Under the pieces are notes generated by a model that had not been told where the DNA came from, did not search any database, and was given only the letters and a program-made list of their open reading frames with translations. Both the position numbers and the translations under genes were made by a program. From Phycomyces blakesleeanus NRRL 1555(-) (taxonomy: Eukaryota > Mucoromycota > Mucoromycetes > Mucorales > Phycomycetaceae): a stretch of 64,000 nucleotides of DNA. Below, piece after piece: positions 24,608 to 37,129 of the stretch (the stretch's first letter is position 1; every line of letters begins with the position of its first letter). The stretch covers positions 434,001 through 498,000 of the forward strand of contig NW_017265157.1 of assembly GCF_001638985.1 (NCBI RefSeq), in the 5' to 3' direction.

Positions 24608-25387
24608 ATGACTGTGTCTAAAACTGAAATCAAGCAACAATTAGCTACTTACGTTCCCAATGAAAAAGAACGGTTGGTAATCAGATCAGCAATGTTCAGT
24701 CTCATTACTTTTGGTAAATAAATGTACATGACACGCGATCCAATACCAAGACTTTTAATATGTATTATTATCATTAGCTACAGTTGGTGCAGCATCTCTT
24801 GGAATGTCAGCGCGCATGTGGTGTAAGCTTTTACTTTATAAATTTAAATTAAAATAATAATGACAACAATAACAATAACAATAATCTAATTCAATATATA
24901 TATATATATATATATATAATGATATTATTATTATTAGCAAAATCACGAACACCAGTTGGAAAAAGATCAGGAATTCCTACTATATGTAAAGTATATTTGA
25001 TTGTCTAGAGCTGTCTATTCTAACTTAATAATAAATTGATCAATTTACTGATCATTTCTTCTTATTATTATTAATTTGGTTTCAAAAACATATAAAGTGG
25101 GATTTTTTACTGGTCTTACACTAGGAGGTGCACTTGGTATGAACAAGGGTATGCAAACATTGCGTGCTTCCCTACCAAGTGATTCTGGACTCTTGACTCT
25201 TATACACGAACATGATGAGATTAAACAGCAAGAAATAAATCAAGCATTACTCCAGAACTCAGATGACACAATCTCCAGTGGATTATCTATTGACAATGAT
25301 AATGACCCACTACCCACCCTTGATATTCTCGAATCACCGGTTGCAAGTAACGATACTCTTCTGTTGGCTGCACCTTCAGACGAATAA
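24608..25387 (+). CDS. Small protein with two predicted membrane helices, unknown function
   Basis: Exons 24608-24713, 24778-24822, 24938-24985 and 25098-25387; 489 nt, 162 aa. All three introns (64, 115 and 112 nt) interrupt phase 1 and end in AG. The first helix is AMFSLITFATVGAASLGM, made by joining exons 1 and 2. A basic loop (KSRTPVGKRSG) follows, then a Gly-rich second helix, GFFTGLTLGGALGMNKGM. The tail is acidic and Ser/Asp-rich and probably soluble. Gly-zipper helices with a short basic loop suggest an organelle membrane protein, perhaps mitochondrial, but I do not recognise the family. Exons 2 and 3 are only 45 and 48 nt, so automatic annotation may miss this model. Confidence 0.72.
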
Positions 25388-25782
25388 ATTTGATCAATTC
25401 AACGAAATATTAATTAAATATTAATAAATAAAATAAAATAAAATTATAATAAAATAATAGTAATAATAATGAATTAATGAAAGACAAAACAAGAGAGAGA
25501 GAAAAATATGGGTGTATAACGTTTTTCGGTATTTTTTTACTTGATATTTTGTGTAATAAGGATGTAATAAAATATGAATAAATGTAATGCATGTGCAAAG
25601 TGAATTTATGAAAAAGTCGTAGATGTGCAAGTAAAAAAGAAATGATATAAAGAAAGAAGAAATACGAGACTTTTTGTCATATAAATATATGCGTGTATAT
25701 GTGTTTGTGTGCTTGTGCTTGTGTTTGCGCGCGTGCGTGTGTATAATGTGTATATATGTATATAGGTGTATAAGTTGATAGT
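25388..25782. other. Convergent 3' intergenic region
   Basis: 395 bases between two convergent genes, with AATAAAATAAAAT repeats (25420-25460) and a GT-rich stretch (25690-25745). No gene is seen. Confidence 0.6.
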
Positions 25783-28565
25783 TTAATCTGTCTTGGGAGG
25801 TTCATTTGGAGAAAGAACGCCTGATATCCAGCCGCTGGCGAGTTTAAACACCTTTGTGGACCCGCTTGTCTTTGAGAAACGAATAGCGACCATACGATGT
25901 TGTGTACCAGTGTCGTCTTTGTTACGCTGTATACCGGTATTCGAGGGTGGAACAGAAAAGGCCTCGATAGAGAAGATGGCAGTTCCGTCCTTGTTTGATC
26001 CAAAGGGATCGTCAGCTGGATTAACTGTGGGCGTGGTTGGTACTCCGGCTGCATTATTAGTGTTTGTGGTTGCAGCAGGATCTGCAATAGGTGTCGTAGG
26101 AGCATGAGCATGAGCAGTAATAATGGCAGCAGTAGGTCCAATTGGCGGGGAATTTGCCGGGGTTTGGCTGCCTTGTTGACTAATCGCAGCAGACGAATTG
26201 AGATTGACTGAATTAGACCAAGGTAGTTGATGAAGGGGAATTGATAGTCGCTTGAATTGTCTACTCCATCGGCTGCCTGTCTTTGTTTTTTCAATGATGC
26301 TACTGCCACTCGACTGGGCTTGAGTGGTCCAGGGGTCATTTGAGGTACGGGAGCTTTTGTGAGCGAGCAAATTTGGTGTAGAGCTAGAAGGGCCGTCTCT
26401 GACGAGAGAATAGAACCAGGTGCCTCTGTTCTTTTCAATTGTAAAATTCCGCAGAGTGAGCACACATGTCAGGCGCGTTTTGCCATCATGCTGATACGTG
26501 ATTCCGAGAATCTCGCATGCAGCCCTGACCAACAAAAGTAGGTCATGCTCTTCGGCCGGGGCAGGTGTAGGTTCAATTGAGCCAGTGTGCCTAAGACTAT
26601 TTGGGATTGAAAATGACGATAGTGTGGTGGTAGAGCGGTCGATTGAATGAGATGTTGTGGTGGTGGTTGAAGACGATAATGGGCAAGTGGGTTGGATAGT
26701 ATAATAATTTATCTGGTCCTTAGTGACACGCTGGTAGAGCTGTGACAGACTCATGGTAGAAGTGGTCTTTCGTAGACGTGCTTGGGGTGGTGTAGCCAGA
26801 GAATTAAGGGGCTGCTCTGACCGCCTAAATTTGCGGAATATATGATGAAGAGGTGACTTGACGTCCGAGAGAGGAAGGTTTGGAATGAGTTGCAGTTGAA
26901 ACTGATGCACATTGGCTTGGATCTCTTGAAACAATTCGGCCCGCAGTAATTCTTGAGCCCGATAATTGTCTTCCATTTTTGATGTGTGAGGTGTACTACT
27001 GGTATAATAAATGCATGTGCTTATGGGGTGATATATGACCGTTTTTTTTACTCCTCGACTTGACTCTCTTTCATCTTCCATATCTTTCATGTACTGTCTC
27101 TTAACCCTGTCTCTTTCTAGTCTTGCTCGAGTAGTTTCGTCTGCATCTGGGTCGTCGGACGTAGAAGGTGTTTTTTTGTCTGCGAGCAGATCAGGTAACC
27201 TACCATCATCATTTAACCAGCCGTCTCCTTTGAGTGCTACTTTGAGTGCTACTCTTTTTCTACGGTCTACCGAAAGACATTTGCGGATTGTCTTTTGTAG
27301 TCCTGGGCTGAGGTGGGACGGCATTGGGTAGTTACCATGGACAACATCTTTTCTTAATTCACCCACGGCTACAATATCATTTTGTGTTGGTTTTGAATTT
27401 CGTTTGTGGGTTTTGTGTGCTTACTATGAGCATGGGCAAATGGTTCGAATCCAGCTGTCATCCGGAATAGGGTAACACCCAAACACCAACAGTCAATCTC
27501 GGGTCCAACATATTTCTGACCACTGATGATCTCGGGACTATAATATAGCATAGATCCTAAAAGAGTAAAACCAAGAAATATTGATTGATTGATTGGTTGG
27601 TTGGTTGGTTGGATAATTTTTGAATTAGATTTCGAGGTTAGACTATTTATAATAATCATACTAATAATAATAATCATCATTACCACAGATTGTCTTTAGA
27701 CGCTGTAATCCAAACCGATTTCCTAGTCCAAAGTCTGCCAATTTAACTTCCCCGTGTGGAGTAAGTAACACATTAGGGGCCTATTGAATTTGTGATGGGC
27801 GTTTATATGAATACCATCTTGACTATTATTCTCATTATCTAAATAAATAATAGAAAGAGATCTTCTTACCTTTAGATCGCGATGGACAACCCATCGACTG
27901 TGGCAATATTCTACAGCAGCAACCATTTGTCTAAATATATTTCTGGCGTCTTCTTCTTGTAGTGCACCATTGTGTTTCTGGAGATATTCGTCTAAATTAA
28001 GTCCGGGGACATACTCCATCACCAAATAAAGTGAATCAGCCGTCTCATAAGTTTCGTACAGGTGGACAACGTTTGGGTGGTCAATTATTTCCATCAGGTT
28101 GATTTCTCTTACGAGTCTGGACATGACTCTATAATCATGAACTCTTTTATCGATAATCTACACAGCAAAATTTAATCAATTAATTAATTATTTATTTTAT
28201 TTTATTTTATTTTATTTTTAAAAAAAAAAAAAACATTATCTTTAGCTTACCTTTACTGCATATTTTTCGCCTGTTAAATAATGGTATGCTAATACAACTT
28301 TACTAAATTTTCCATGCCCGAGTGGATCAAGAAACAGGTAGTCTCCAATGCCACTCAGAAGGGTATCTGGACTGGGTGGATATTCTTTGGCCGGGACTGA
28401 TTTCCGATCAGGTTTTTTTGGTTCTCGTGTAGTGGTCGGTGGTTGGGTCGGAGAGGGTGGAACAGGAGTTCTGGTGTCTGGTTCTTGGTTTAGTGTGGCT
28501 AGTTTCCCGGATGATTGTCGTCGCCATTTAGTCTTTAGCTGATCAGTCACTGCTCGAAAGGCCAT
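25783..28565 (-). CDS. CAMK/KIN1-MARK-like Ser/Thr protein kinase with split KA1-like tail
   Basis: Five exons, minus strand: 28565-28251, 28157-27870, 27780-27684, 27556-27425 and 27368-25783; 2418 nt, 805 aa. A Pro/Thr-rich N-terminus precedes the kinase domain (about 74-330). It has the Gly loop GHGKFSKV (83-90), YAVK with Lys 105, HRDLK with Asp 199, DFG at 217-219 and SPE at 240-242, so it should be active. The catalytic loop reads HRDLKAPN, not the usual HRDLKPEN. A long Ser/Thr-rich linker follows. The C-terminus resembles a KA1 domain in two halves: ACEILGITYQHDGKTRLTC at about 561-579, and AIFSIEAF with VAIRFSKTSGSTKVFKLASG at about 741-790. About 135 low-complexity residues separate them. 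KA1 domains bind acidic lipids and autoinhibit MARK/KIN1 kinases, so a polarity or membrane role is plausible but inferred. Confidence 0.88.
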
Positions 28566-29845
28566 TGAGTCGGATGAATTGATGATGACAAGATGCAAGT
28601 TTAGATGAAGGGTATCAAACACGCGAAATGACTTTTTTTTCTTCTTATTATATATTTTATATGTGTGTATGTGTATGTGGGGTTTTTTCAAGTCGGTATT
28701 TCGGTGACGTGTGGGTAAATTGAATACAGGTATATGAGATGCAATGGGATTTGCTTCGTCTGGTGTGTTCTACAAGAAGCACCCTTGAGAAATTGCAAAG
28801 GAAGTAAAAGAAAAGGAAAGAAAGCGAATAAAGGGAAATAGGGAAAGAGGGGAAGATGAAGAGATATAGAGAAAAGAAAAGAAAAGAAAAGGATTGAATC
28901 TCAGATAAATGGACCTGAAGATATATGTGTTATTCATAAAATACCATATAAAAAAAAGTTGGAAGTTAGATTAGGCAGACTAGGCAAAGAAACAGATCTC
29001 TATAAAGACAAACCACTCGTTTATCTACTGCTACTACCTCTTTATTGCCAATTGACTGCTTTCTGGTATTAAAGTAGCCTTTTTTTGGGGGGAATATTTT
29101 GCTTGAGAGTCCAAGATACTTCAAACCAAGAAAATGATAATTAAGAATGAAGAATAAGCAATAATATAAATATAATAAATATATCTGCAATCATCATTGT
29201 TTAGCATTTTTATGGCTTCAATAAAAGAAGAAGGTGATACAGATAAAGATTGGAGAAGGAGAAAGGATTGGGGGTTAAGATACCTCCTGCAACTAAGAGG
29301 GAGAACAATGAGAATCGATGCAATGCATGTCTTGTATTCATCGTCCTGTCATTGCCAGTGTTGTCACTCATATTGCCACCCCCTCTTTCTATTTAACAAG
29401 ATCTTTATTCGGAGATCAACATTGCCGATCTCCTTTTTTGATTCTTTTTTTAACCATATTGCTCCACTCCAATACTTTTGTTCAAAGCTTTTGAATGTAA
29501 CTTTTTTTTATATATATAATTTTTATATGTATAATATGTATATGTGTGCATGTCTTTTTCTTTCTCTTTTGTTTGAATTGTGTACACGAGAAGTCCTTTG
29601 CTTAATTGACAAAGGGAATATTAAATGAGTATGAATAAAGAGGATGAGGACCAGCCAAGAAATCAAAGCAACGACAGCAGGAAATTAAGGAGTGAATAAG
29701 GACAAAGGATATGAATGTTAGAGAGAGAGAGAGAGTATGTGTGTGAGTGTGTGAGTATCTGTGTATAAGAGAGAGAGTGTGTGTGTGCGCCCAAGGAAGG
29801 GCATTCAATAAATATCTTGTACAGCAATTCTAAAGAAGCTCATTT
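28566..29845. other. Promoter of the kinase gene and spacer
   Basis: 1.28 kb between the kinase start and the stop of the ankyrin gene. It has purine-rich tracts (GAAAGAAAAG, 28796-28895) and GA/GT repeats (29721-29790). The open frame 29197-29628 is Cys/Tyr/Phe-rich and ends in low-complexity sequence; I regard it as spurious. Confidence 0.5.
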
Positions 29846-31823
29846 TCAAAAGCCATCAAAGAATATGCCATTTTTAGCCAATGTTTGTTCAAGGTGATTT
29901 GGCAGCAGCTTTTCCATTTCTTCCTCATGTCTTTTGTCGGCCTTCTTAGTAGTCAAAGCTCCAAGTTTTTTGAGATAATCAACCAATCGCTTGTGCCCAC
30001 CAGACTTCGCCATATCGTACGGTGTGTTTACTTTTTTGTGTACATATGAATTGATGTCACACCCAAATCTTTCAATCAGTAGCGTCACTACTTCCAAGCG
30101 TCCGTGTCGCGCTGCCCAGTGGAGTGGCGATTCTTCGCGATTATCCTTTTGCTTAACAGATATATGGCAAGCACTGATCAGGAAAGAGACAAGGCCAGCA
30201 TGTCCAGATGCACATGCATAATGAAGAGCAGTTGCGCCTACAAAGTCCAGTAGCACACGAATGAGCATTTATGTAAATATTGTGCAATCATCTGTACACA
30301 CCTTGATTATCAACTTCTGCTCTGAGCGCGCCTCGGGTGACAGAGTCGATGTACTCCACAACCACACTGTGGCAGTGCTCAGATGCAACATGCAAAGCTG
30401 TTTTATTGAGCCCTCCGCCACGGGCAGAAACAAGATCTCCACCTGCCTTGACAAGCATCTGAAGACCCGGTAACCAGCCAAGTCTAGCAGCCATATAACA
30501 AGGTGTCATCTAATGATAATAATAATAATAAAAAAACAAAAAACGAAAACGGAATCGTTGTTAGACAAATTTTTCTGTACTCAATATATAACTTTTTGTG
30601 TCTTTTTTTTTGTTTAATTTACCCTATCGTCTGCTGTTTGGCTTAGAGTCATACAATTAGGATTAGCACCGTGTTGAAGAAGAAGGTCGAGGGAAGAAGG
30701 TGATTTGGTGGCGATCAAAGCATGTATTAAGCCATATCCATATTTTACTAATTGTGCTGTAGATGATTGTTTAGCAGTATTGGGTGATCCGCCTCTTCTC
30801 AAGAAATTGCTATAAAATGAATAGTAATATATTGGATTTGGTTAGTTTTTTATTTTATTTTATTTTATTTTATTTTATACGTTTATATATATATATATTT
30901 TACCTGATCATTTTCTCTATTGTCATGTCACTTTCTTTACTTTTTGAAATTGTATCCCACAGACCATCCGATCCACCAAATGAGAGAGGCTCGAGTTGTC
31001 TTTGCTGCACTCTCGTAAGAGTTGAATAATCACTGACAGCTGCAGCAAGAGAACGAGGCGCATTTGGTGCCGAGTGGACCGAGTTTCCAGACGAAACAGA
31101 TCCGTTAGAGCGAAAGGGCAGATCTATTTGTCGACTGGCCCACGAAGATTTCTCATGGAGAACATCAGCAGGCTGCTTAGCAGAATAGACACTCTGGCTG
31201 TCGGTGCTGGACGATTGAAGACTGAAAAGACTGTTGGCGGCGGTTGAGTTTTGGCGGTAGCGGGGAGTTGATAGGCTAGTGCTGTCGGACACTACTGACA
31301 TGGGTGAGCCAGGCCAGGTTGGGGAGTTTGCGACAAAGGTATTGGCCTGAAGACCTTGGCGGCCAAAGTCACCCATGGGATCGAATGGAGGATATTCTGA
31401 TTGATCGATTGGGAGATTTGCGCGTGTTGGCTGGGATTTCGATTGTGACAGTGCTTGAATATATCCAGGTTTGAGAGAATCGGATGGCTTTTGGAGTTGT
31501 TCTTTGGTAACGTCGTATTTTCTCTTGAAGAATTGCATTTCTCGGACGGCCTTCTCATAGCGTCGCTGGTATTCGTTGCAGATAGCCTTGTGTTCTGTAT
31601 TTTCATTATCGAGCATTTCAATATGTTGGCGCAAAGAAGACACCAGGCGGTCGTGGTCTCCGAGCATACGCTTAACTTCTATTCGAAGTACTTGTCGTAG
31701 GTTTGTATCTTCAACTTGGTCGAGTAATTCCATAACGCAGTTCCGAGTGTCTACTGAGATTGAGCTGTGTTCGAGTATATCATCGAGGCGCATTCGGTTG
31801 TAATTGTCTCTAGTCGTGTTCAT
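29846..31823 (-). CDS. Ankyrin-repeat protein with N-terminal coiled coil
   Basis: Four exons, minus strand: 31823-30904, 30809-30623, 30509-30302 and 30237-29846; 1707 nt, 568 aa. Residues about 1-110 are charged and helical (IEMLDNENTEHKAICNEYQR, EMQFFKRKYDVTKEQL), as in a coiled coil. A Ser/Pro-rich region follows, to about 300. The second half holds at least five ankyrin repeats: GLIHALIATKSPSSLDLLL, TPCYMAARLGWLPGLQMLV, TALHVASEHCHSVVVEYI, TALHYACASGHAGLVSFLI and SPLHWAARHGRLEVVTLLI, plus a degenerate last one at TPYDMAKSGGHKRLVDYL. These are protein-binding solenoids; the partner is unknown. The intron positions break the repeat array cleanly, and every join restores an ankyrin consensus, which supports the model. 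Confidence 0.88.
30848..30878. repeat. (TTTTA)n microsatellite in an intron
   Basis: About six TTTTA units inside the first intron of the ankyrin gene. A similar tract (28192-28217) lies in the first intron of the kinase gene. Confidence 0.9.
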
Positions 31824-32306
31824 ACTATAACTAGAAAGTAAAAAGAAGAAGACCCGTTTTCCAAGAACGATTGTATTTTTTGTAGTCTTTATTTTGGATC
31901 TTCTTTTTTCTTTTTTTTTTGTGTTAAACTGTAGGGTTGCACAAGGCACACAATAATCAAACTCCAGAGACTGCCTAAAATAAAAATCAACCCCATTTTT
32001 CTATTTAATCAATAGAAGCTTACTATAGTCAAATCCAATAAGCTTTTCAAAGTTAATTGCCCTTGACAATTAATACTATGATTTTTCCTATTAAAGAGAA
32101 CCTTTCAATTTAACCTGAGTAATTCACATAGCAAGACCCAACTTGACTGTTCACTGCCGAGTTACAAATCTGTATACATTCATATCTGACTGGGCTGAAG
32201 CATCGTGCAAGACTTTCCTCGTTTGTGCCTAAACTTCCGCACTTCCTCCCCTTCTATGCCTAAATGTCTTTAAATTTAATCTCCAGTCTCTCACACAAAT
32301 GTCATA

Positions 32307-32307
<1 letters not shown>

Positions 32308-32339
<32 letters not shown>
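32308..32339. repeat. (CA)n microsatellite
   Basis: About 15 CA units, about 490 bases upstream of the ankyrin gene start. Confidence 0.95.
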
Positions 32340-32342
<3 letters not shown>

Positions 32343-33896
32343 ACAAACATGTCTCTCTTCCCACTCTTATTTTTCCCTTTCTCTTTTTGGACTTCAACAG
32401 CCAGACATAATAGCAATCGAATCGACTTCTTTTTCTATATAATTCTATTATTTATTTTTTTGGGTTTCCACTTGATCCGTAAAGCATATTTTTAAAATGT
32501 CGGTCGATAACTCAAATTCTTTTAATAAACATTTTGTCTTATTACAATTATTATTATTTTTATTATTCAATTTTGGACAGTATAGAACAATAGTAGTCTA
32601 TTGGTGAGCTTATTTAATGATAGAATTAATCTGATTAGACGGACCGAAATATCAAATATAACAAATATACTTTTCTGTTTTAGCTTCTGTTTGTATCAAA
32701 CGATTACTTATCAACCAAGCAAAAAAAAAGCCAAAGAAACTGACTGGCATCTTTGCAGAGCTTGATTGTGCTCACCTTATGAAAGGACACGATTGGCTTG
32801 TGAACTGACAATACACACACACAAAAAAAAAAGGTTCAAGAGTTCTTTACTGTGATAGTAAAATGTAACTTTTTAAGATATTTCGCCGCCCTAAATAAAA
32901 GCACAATATGAACTACCTGGCCTGGGATTGTCGCACGCATTTTATTTTCTTTTTATTTTGATAATTTCATAGTTCAATCATAGATTTGCATTGATTCTCT
33001 CACTCAATTGTACTCTCTCACAAGAGTCCATAAGTCTTGTACACATCTGTCCTACCATTGTGATGAGTGCAGGGACCTCTTGTGTTTAATGGGATACTAG
33101 CGTTGGGGGGAAAATACGGAATAAAATAGGATGTACAACTAGACAAGACTAAGCAAATTTATATTAAAATAATAACAATAATAATAGAGGCGTATTTGGC
33201 CAAGCTTGGGAAAGTAGGTGAGTGCAAAAGGTCGCTCTTTAGACAACAAGAGCAACAAAAGGCTATTTGTACACGTGGAATATGTATGTTATAAGAATCA
33301 GTTTATTTCTATTTGAATATCCAATAAGTATTCACTTGGCTTATTAAATTTACAGGGAATATTTGGAAAAAAAGGAATACATCTTCATTATTAAGTTTCT
33401 ATTTAATTATCAATCTGCATAGGCTTCTCTTCTCTATCTCTCTATCTATATATGTGTCCCTTGTGTATTATTAGTACTTTTGTGGAGAAATGGATATGGT
33501 TTCGCACATAATATTTACAAAAAATGTCTTTATGTCTCATCAACCTTGTATCCAATCTAATAGATCCTATCTAAAAGGTCAGCCCCAGTTTTTGTCTATT
33601 TGTTTCCCAATATCTGTTTCGTTTTTAGCTTGCGTCTATGAAATTCTCACAAACTTATTTTCTGTCATAAATCAGATTTGAAACATATATTTTGTTTCAA
33701 TTCTATAAAATATATATATTATTATTTTTTAAAAAACAAAAATAAAATAAAACATGTGACCTGACAAATTCTTTCCTTTCTCTGTCGGCTCGGATTTATT
33801 TGCCTCTGATCTCCGTTGACTTTTTGTTTACTACACATATGCTTTACATTTTCTCTTACTATTACTATATATTTACTATCAATCAATCAATTATGC

Positions 33897-34067
33897 ATGT
33901 CTCAAAATAAAGTAGATCAAAAAGGTCATGGTGACTATGAAGCTCTTTCCTTGGAGCATAAAAGTTATCTTATTACTATTATTCCTGAACAAGAAGCTAC
34001 TGTGAATATCAAAAAAAAATTATACTCGGAAGAGTTAAGGCGAATACGGGCTGTTGTTTTGATTTAG
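33897..34067 (+). CDS. Small open frame, 56 aa, uncertain
   Basis: It starts MSQNKVDQKGHGDYEALSLE and ends RRIRAVVLI before a TAG. The product is soluble, charged and of balanced composition, unlike the Ile/Tyr/Phe-rich noise frames around it. A pyrimidine-rich leader (CTATCAATCAATCAA) precedes it. I recognise no domain. It could be a small gene, the first exon of a longer one, or a remnant. Confidence 0.3.
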   Translation: MSQNKVDQKGHGDYEALSLEHKSYLITIIPEQEATVNIKKKLYSEELRRIRAVVLI

Positions 34068-34502
34068 AGTACTTGTCCTACTATACCTATGAAACGTAAG
34101 AAACCTTACTGATCTCAGTCATCATGACAAACTACATCAAAATAGAATATACAAAGAAACCAATAAAAACAAATAACAATCAAGACAGCCCAAGACTTGT
34201 ATTTGAGTACCTTCCACATCAAATACCCTTAATGGAGAGAGAGAGAGAGAAAGAGCTAAAATCAAGCAGTTAATAAATCAATATAGCTATAAATATATTA
34301 AAGAGAGACTTTTAAAATAAGAATATGCTTTATTATGAATATGTAAAAATAAATAAAACAAATAAAGACAAGTATAAACTATCAATGAAAAGTTTCTTTT
34401 TCTCTCTCTTCTTCTTCGATTGCTCCAGTTTCACTGTCTTCCCCAATCCGGGATCCTCTTCCTTTTCTTCTGCTTATTTCTCTGCTTTTCTTTAATTTCT
34501 TC

Positions 34503-37036
34503 ATGGCTGGTGCATTCAAGTGGCATTCTTGTTCAACAAAAGATTTTCCACTTAAACGTAATAAAGTGACAAAGGCATGCAATGCATGTCGAACAAAAAA
34601 GATGCGTTGCGATGGCAGTAAGCATCTCACATTCTTTGATAGAATTTTTTTGACCGCAAAGACCAACCTTAGTAACTTGTTTGTCAGAACCACGGTGTGC
34701 TCGGTGTACTGAACATAGTCTGCTTTGTCATTACGACGAAAAGACAAGACGCAACTCATCTCCCAAGAAACCCGATCTTTTAAAGCGCGACGGAAACCAT
34801 GTTGCGACAGTCGAACATGACTACAAGACCCAAAACCTCAAAAATATCACCTTTTCAAATCATTATTATACCCATCTGTCAGCCAAAACAACAAATAGAC
34901 CTTTTCTGTACATCACACGACTACCACCACTCCTCTTTGGCTTCTTTGACATGTCATCTCAGCCACACACAGTCTGGGCCGGTTTCCTAGATTTGTTTAC
35001 ACAATATCTCCAGGCATCCCCAACCCAACCTGGCTTTTCTAGACTTGCAAAGGATCTTTCGCTTGAGATACTTTCTTTATTTTCAAATTACAATTTACTC
35101 TACAGTCCATGTATTGAGATCTCATTGATTAACACAGTCATCAATAGTATTCAAAACCCACTTGATCCTTCTGTAGCACCCACAAAAGGTGTTGAAATTG
35201 TCTTGACATTTTCCGTATTTGCCCTCGTCTTTCAGGCCGCAAATCAAGCCCTTTGTTCAAGATACCAAAAATTGTCTCTTGAGATTGAGCGATTGGCCCA
35301 TATATTCTATTCAGAAGCTCACCGAAGATTACTCTCTGCCGCCTTTCCATTTCAACCACTGGGAACCGATCGAGACTCTCTGATTGTACTCATCCAGAGT
35401 GCCATTCTTTTGACTCACTATCAATGTACTACAGTGTGTGAAGAGCAGGCTTTTATTACTCTCCAGATTGGTGCCACATTTGCCCAGCGTTGTTCATTTC
35501 AAGACCTTATCCGTCAGCAGAAAACAGACTTAATTGAAAAGGAAAAAATCACGCTACTATTCAAGTTACTCCACAGCTGGGATGTGTGGTTTAGTGTTTA
35601 TATGCGTCGAAACTGCTGGACTAGCCGGGTGCAAAATCCAGAAGAATTAGCTGAACCCAAGACGATTGCAGCCAACAAATTTACCAATGATCAAGAAGGA
35701 TATCAACAGTGGGCAGTATCTGTGCTCGATCAGTACACTGAATTCTTGAGTCAATTAACAACCAAACAAGATAATTCCCGGGTAGATGAAATAAAGGTAC
35801 TGATCTCAACAAGACAAAAACCAACTTGTGCGTAAGGATGTAAGTTTGATTTATAATCAAATTAAATTAAATTCTCTATCATAGGCTCAGCTCAGTACTT
35901 TAAGTCAACTATCCAACCTGTCAAAAGATGTCAGCAATTTTAATGACATTTGCGGGATGAAATTATCGGTATCTGCACTTGAATTATTCCATCAGATTCT
36001 TACCATCCAAATATTCAACTGTCAGCTCAAACCTTCCTCTGACCAACTCCTGGAAGGTCTATTCGATCTAGCTGCTTTAGATTCATGTGTATCTGCAGCA
36101 CGTTGTATTGTACAGTCATCCAAAACCCTCGCCTCCACCTCAAATACGTCACCTGCTATTGTGTATGCACTTTGTGTTGCTAAAAGTATATTTGACCTCA
36201 AAGAACAAGAGCAAAATAGCCAAAGTAAACGGTTAAAACAATCTCCTTTGGAAACAAAATCATTGACAAAGAAGGTTTTACATTCAGAAATATCAACAAA
36301 TTCGAACGAAGTATCAATTTTACATGTTCAGTTACTAGAAGTGATCAAGATATTATCTACTTATTCCGAAATCGCCAATACTCTTGAGATGTGTATCAAT
36401 CACAAGGTATCTGCTGATCACATGTTTGTTCACACAGCACCTGAACGCTGTGGAGAAAACCCAGATCTCTCGGTCGTGCCATCCAATCGTCTTATTGATA
36501 CAGATGATAACCTTCATTGTATTGTATCAGCACAGCCAAGATCCGCAAATCAGGCTATTTCATCATATCTCATGTTGGATGTTATGTCTAGAGCAGACAT
36601 GGACAAAGAACAACTCAGCAAACTATCTCATACTTCTATCGAGCGAGAGGAAGCAGCGTCCGTTAGTTCATACTATTCTGGCTCGATTCAGGCAAGCATA
36701 AATAAAAGGCGACATATGACACCAGGACAAGACGAAAATACCAATAAATCCACTCGAGCACCAAAAAGACAGCTTTCATCTCCAGGGAATAATGATTCAT
36801 CGCCTCATCATCAATTGCAGCAGGCGCAACCCCATTACTCCTACAAACGTACAAAGACTAGTAATTTGGGTAACAATGACCAAGAAATGACGGTATTGGT
36901 GGGACCTAACAGCCAAAATCAGCAACAGCAACAAAAGGAGAAAAATGAACAGAATCAAAAACAGGAAAGGGAGCAGTATCAACAGGAGAGGCAGCGGCAG
37001 GAGATAGAGCAAAGGCAGGAGCTACAGTTACATCAA

Positions 37037-37129
<93 letters not shown>

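Larger units (their letters stand above)
31824..34502. other. Divergent spacer between ankyrin gene and Zn2Cys6 gene
   Basis: 2.7 kb holding both promoters. It contains a (CA)n tract (32308-32339), AT-rich DNA and one small charged open frame at 33897-34067, described separately. No other gene is recognised. Confidence 0.5.

Noticed and set aside
25677..26465. 262-aa minus-strand frame overlapping the kinase gene
   Set aside because: It overlaps the KA1-containing exon in another frame and has low-complexity Leu/Gln/Arg runs; it is a shadow of the kinase.
26980..27055. Possible intron (GTAAAAAA..ACCAG) in the last kinase exon
   Set aside because: Splicing it would put a stop in frame; reading through keeps the 527-codon frame open.
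27425..27460. tRNA B-box-like GGTTCGAATCC
   Set aside because: It lies inside the kinase exon encoding AGFEPFAHAH; no A-box or cloverleaf surrounds it.
29197..29628. 143-aa plus-strand frame
   Set aside because: Cys/Phe/Tyr-rich with a translated TATATA tail; no splice or homology support, and it lies downstream of the ankyrin gene stop.
34382..34759. 125-aa minus-strand frame over the Zn2Cys6 exon 1
   Set aside because: The plus strand encodes a complete binuclear zinc cluster with correct Cys spacing here; the minus frame is a shadow.
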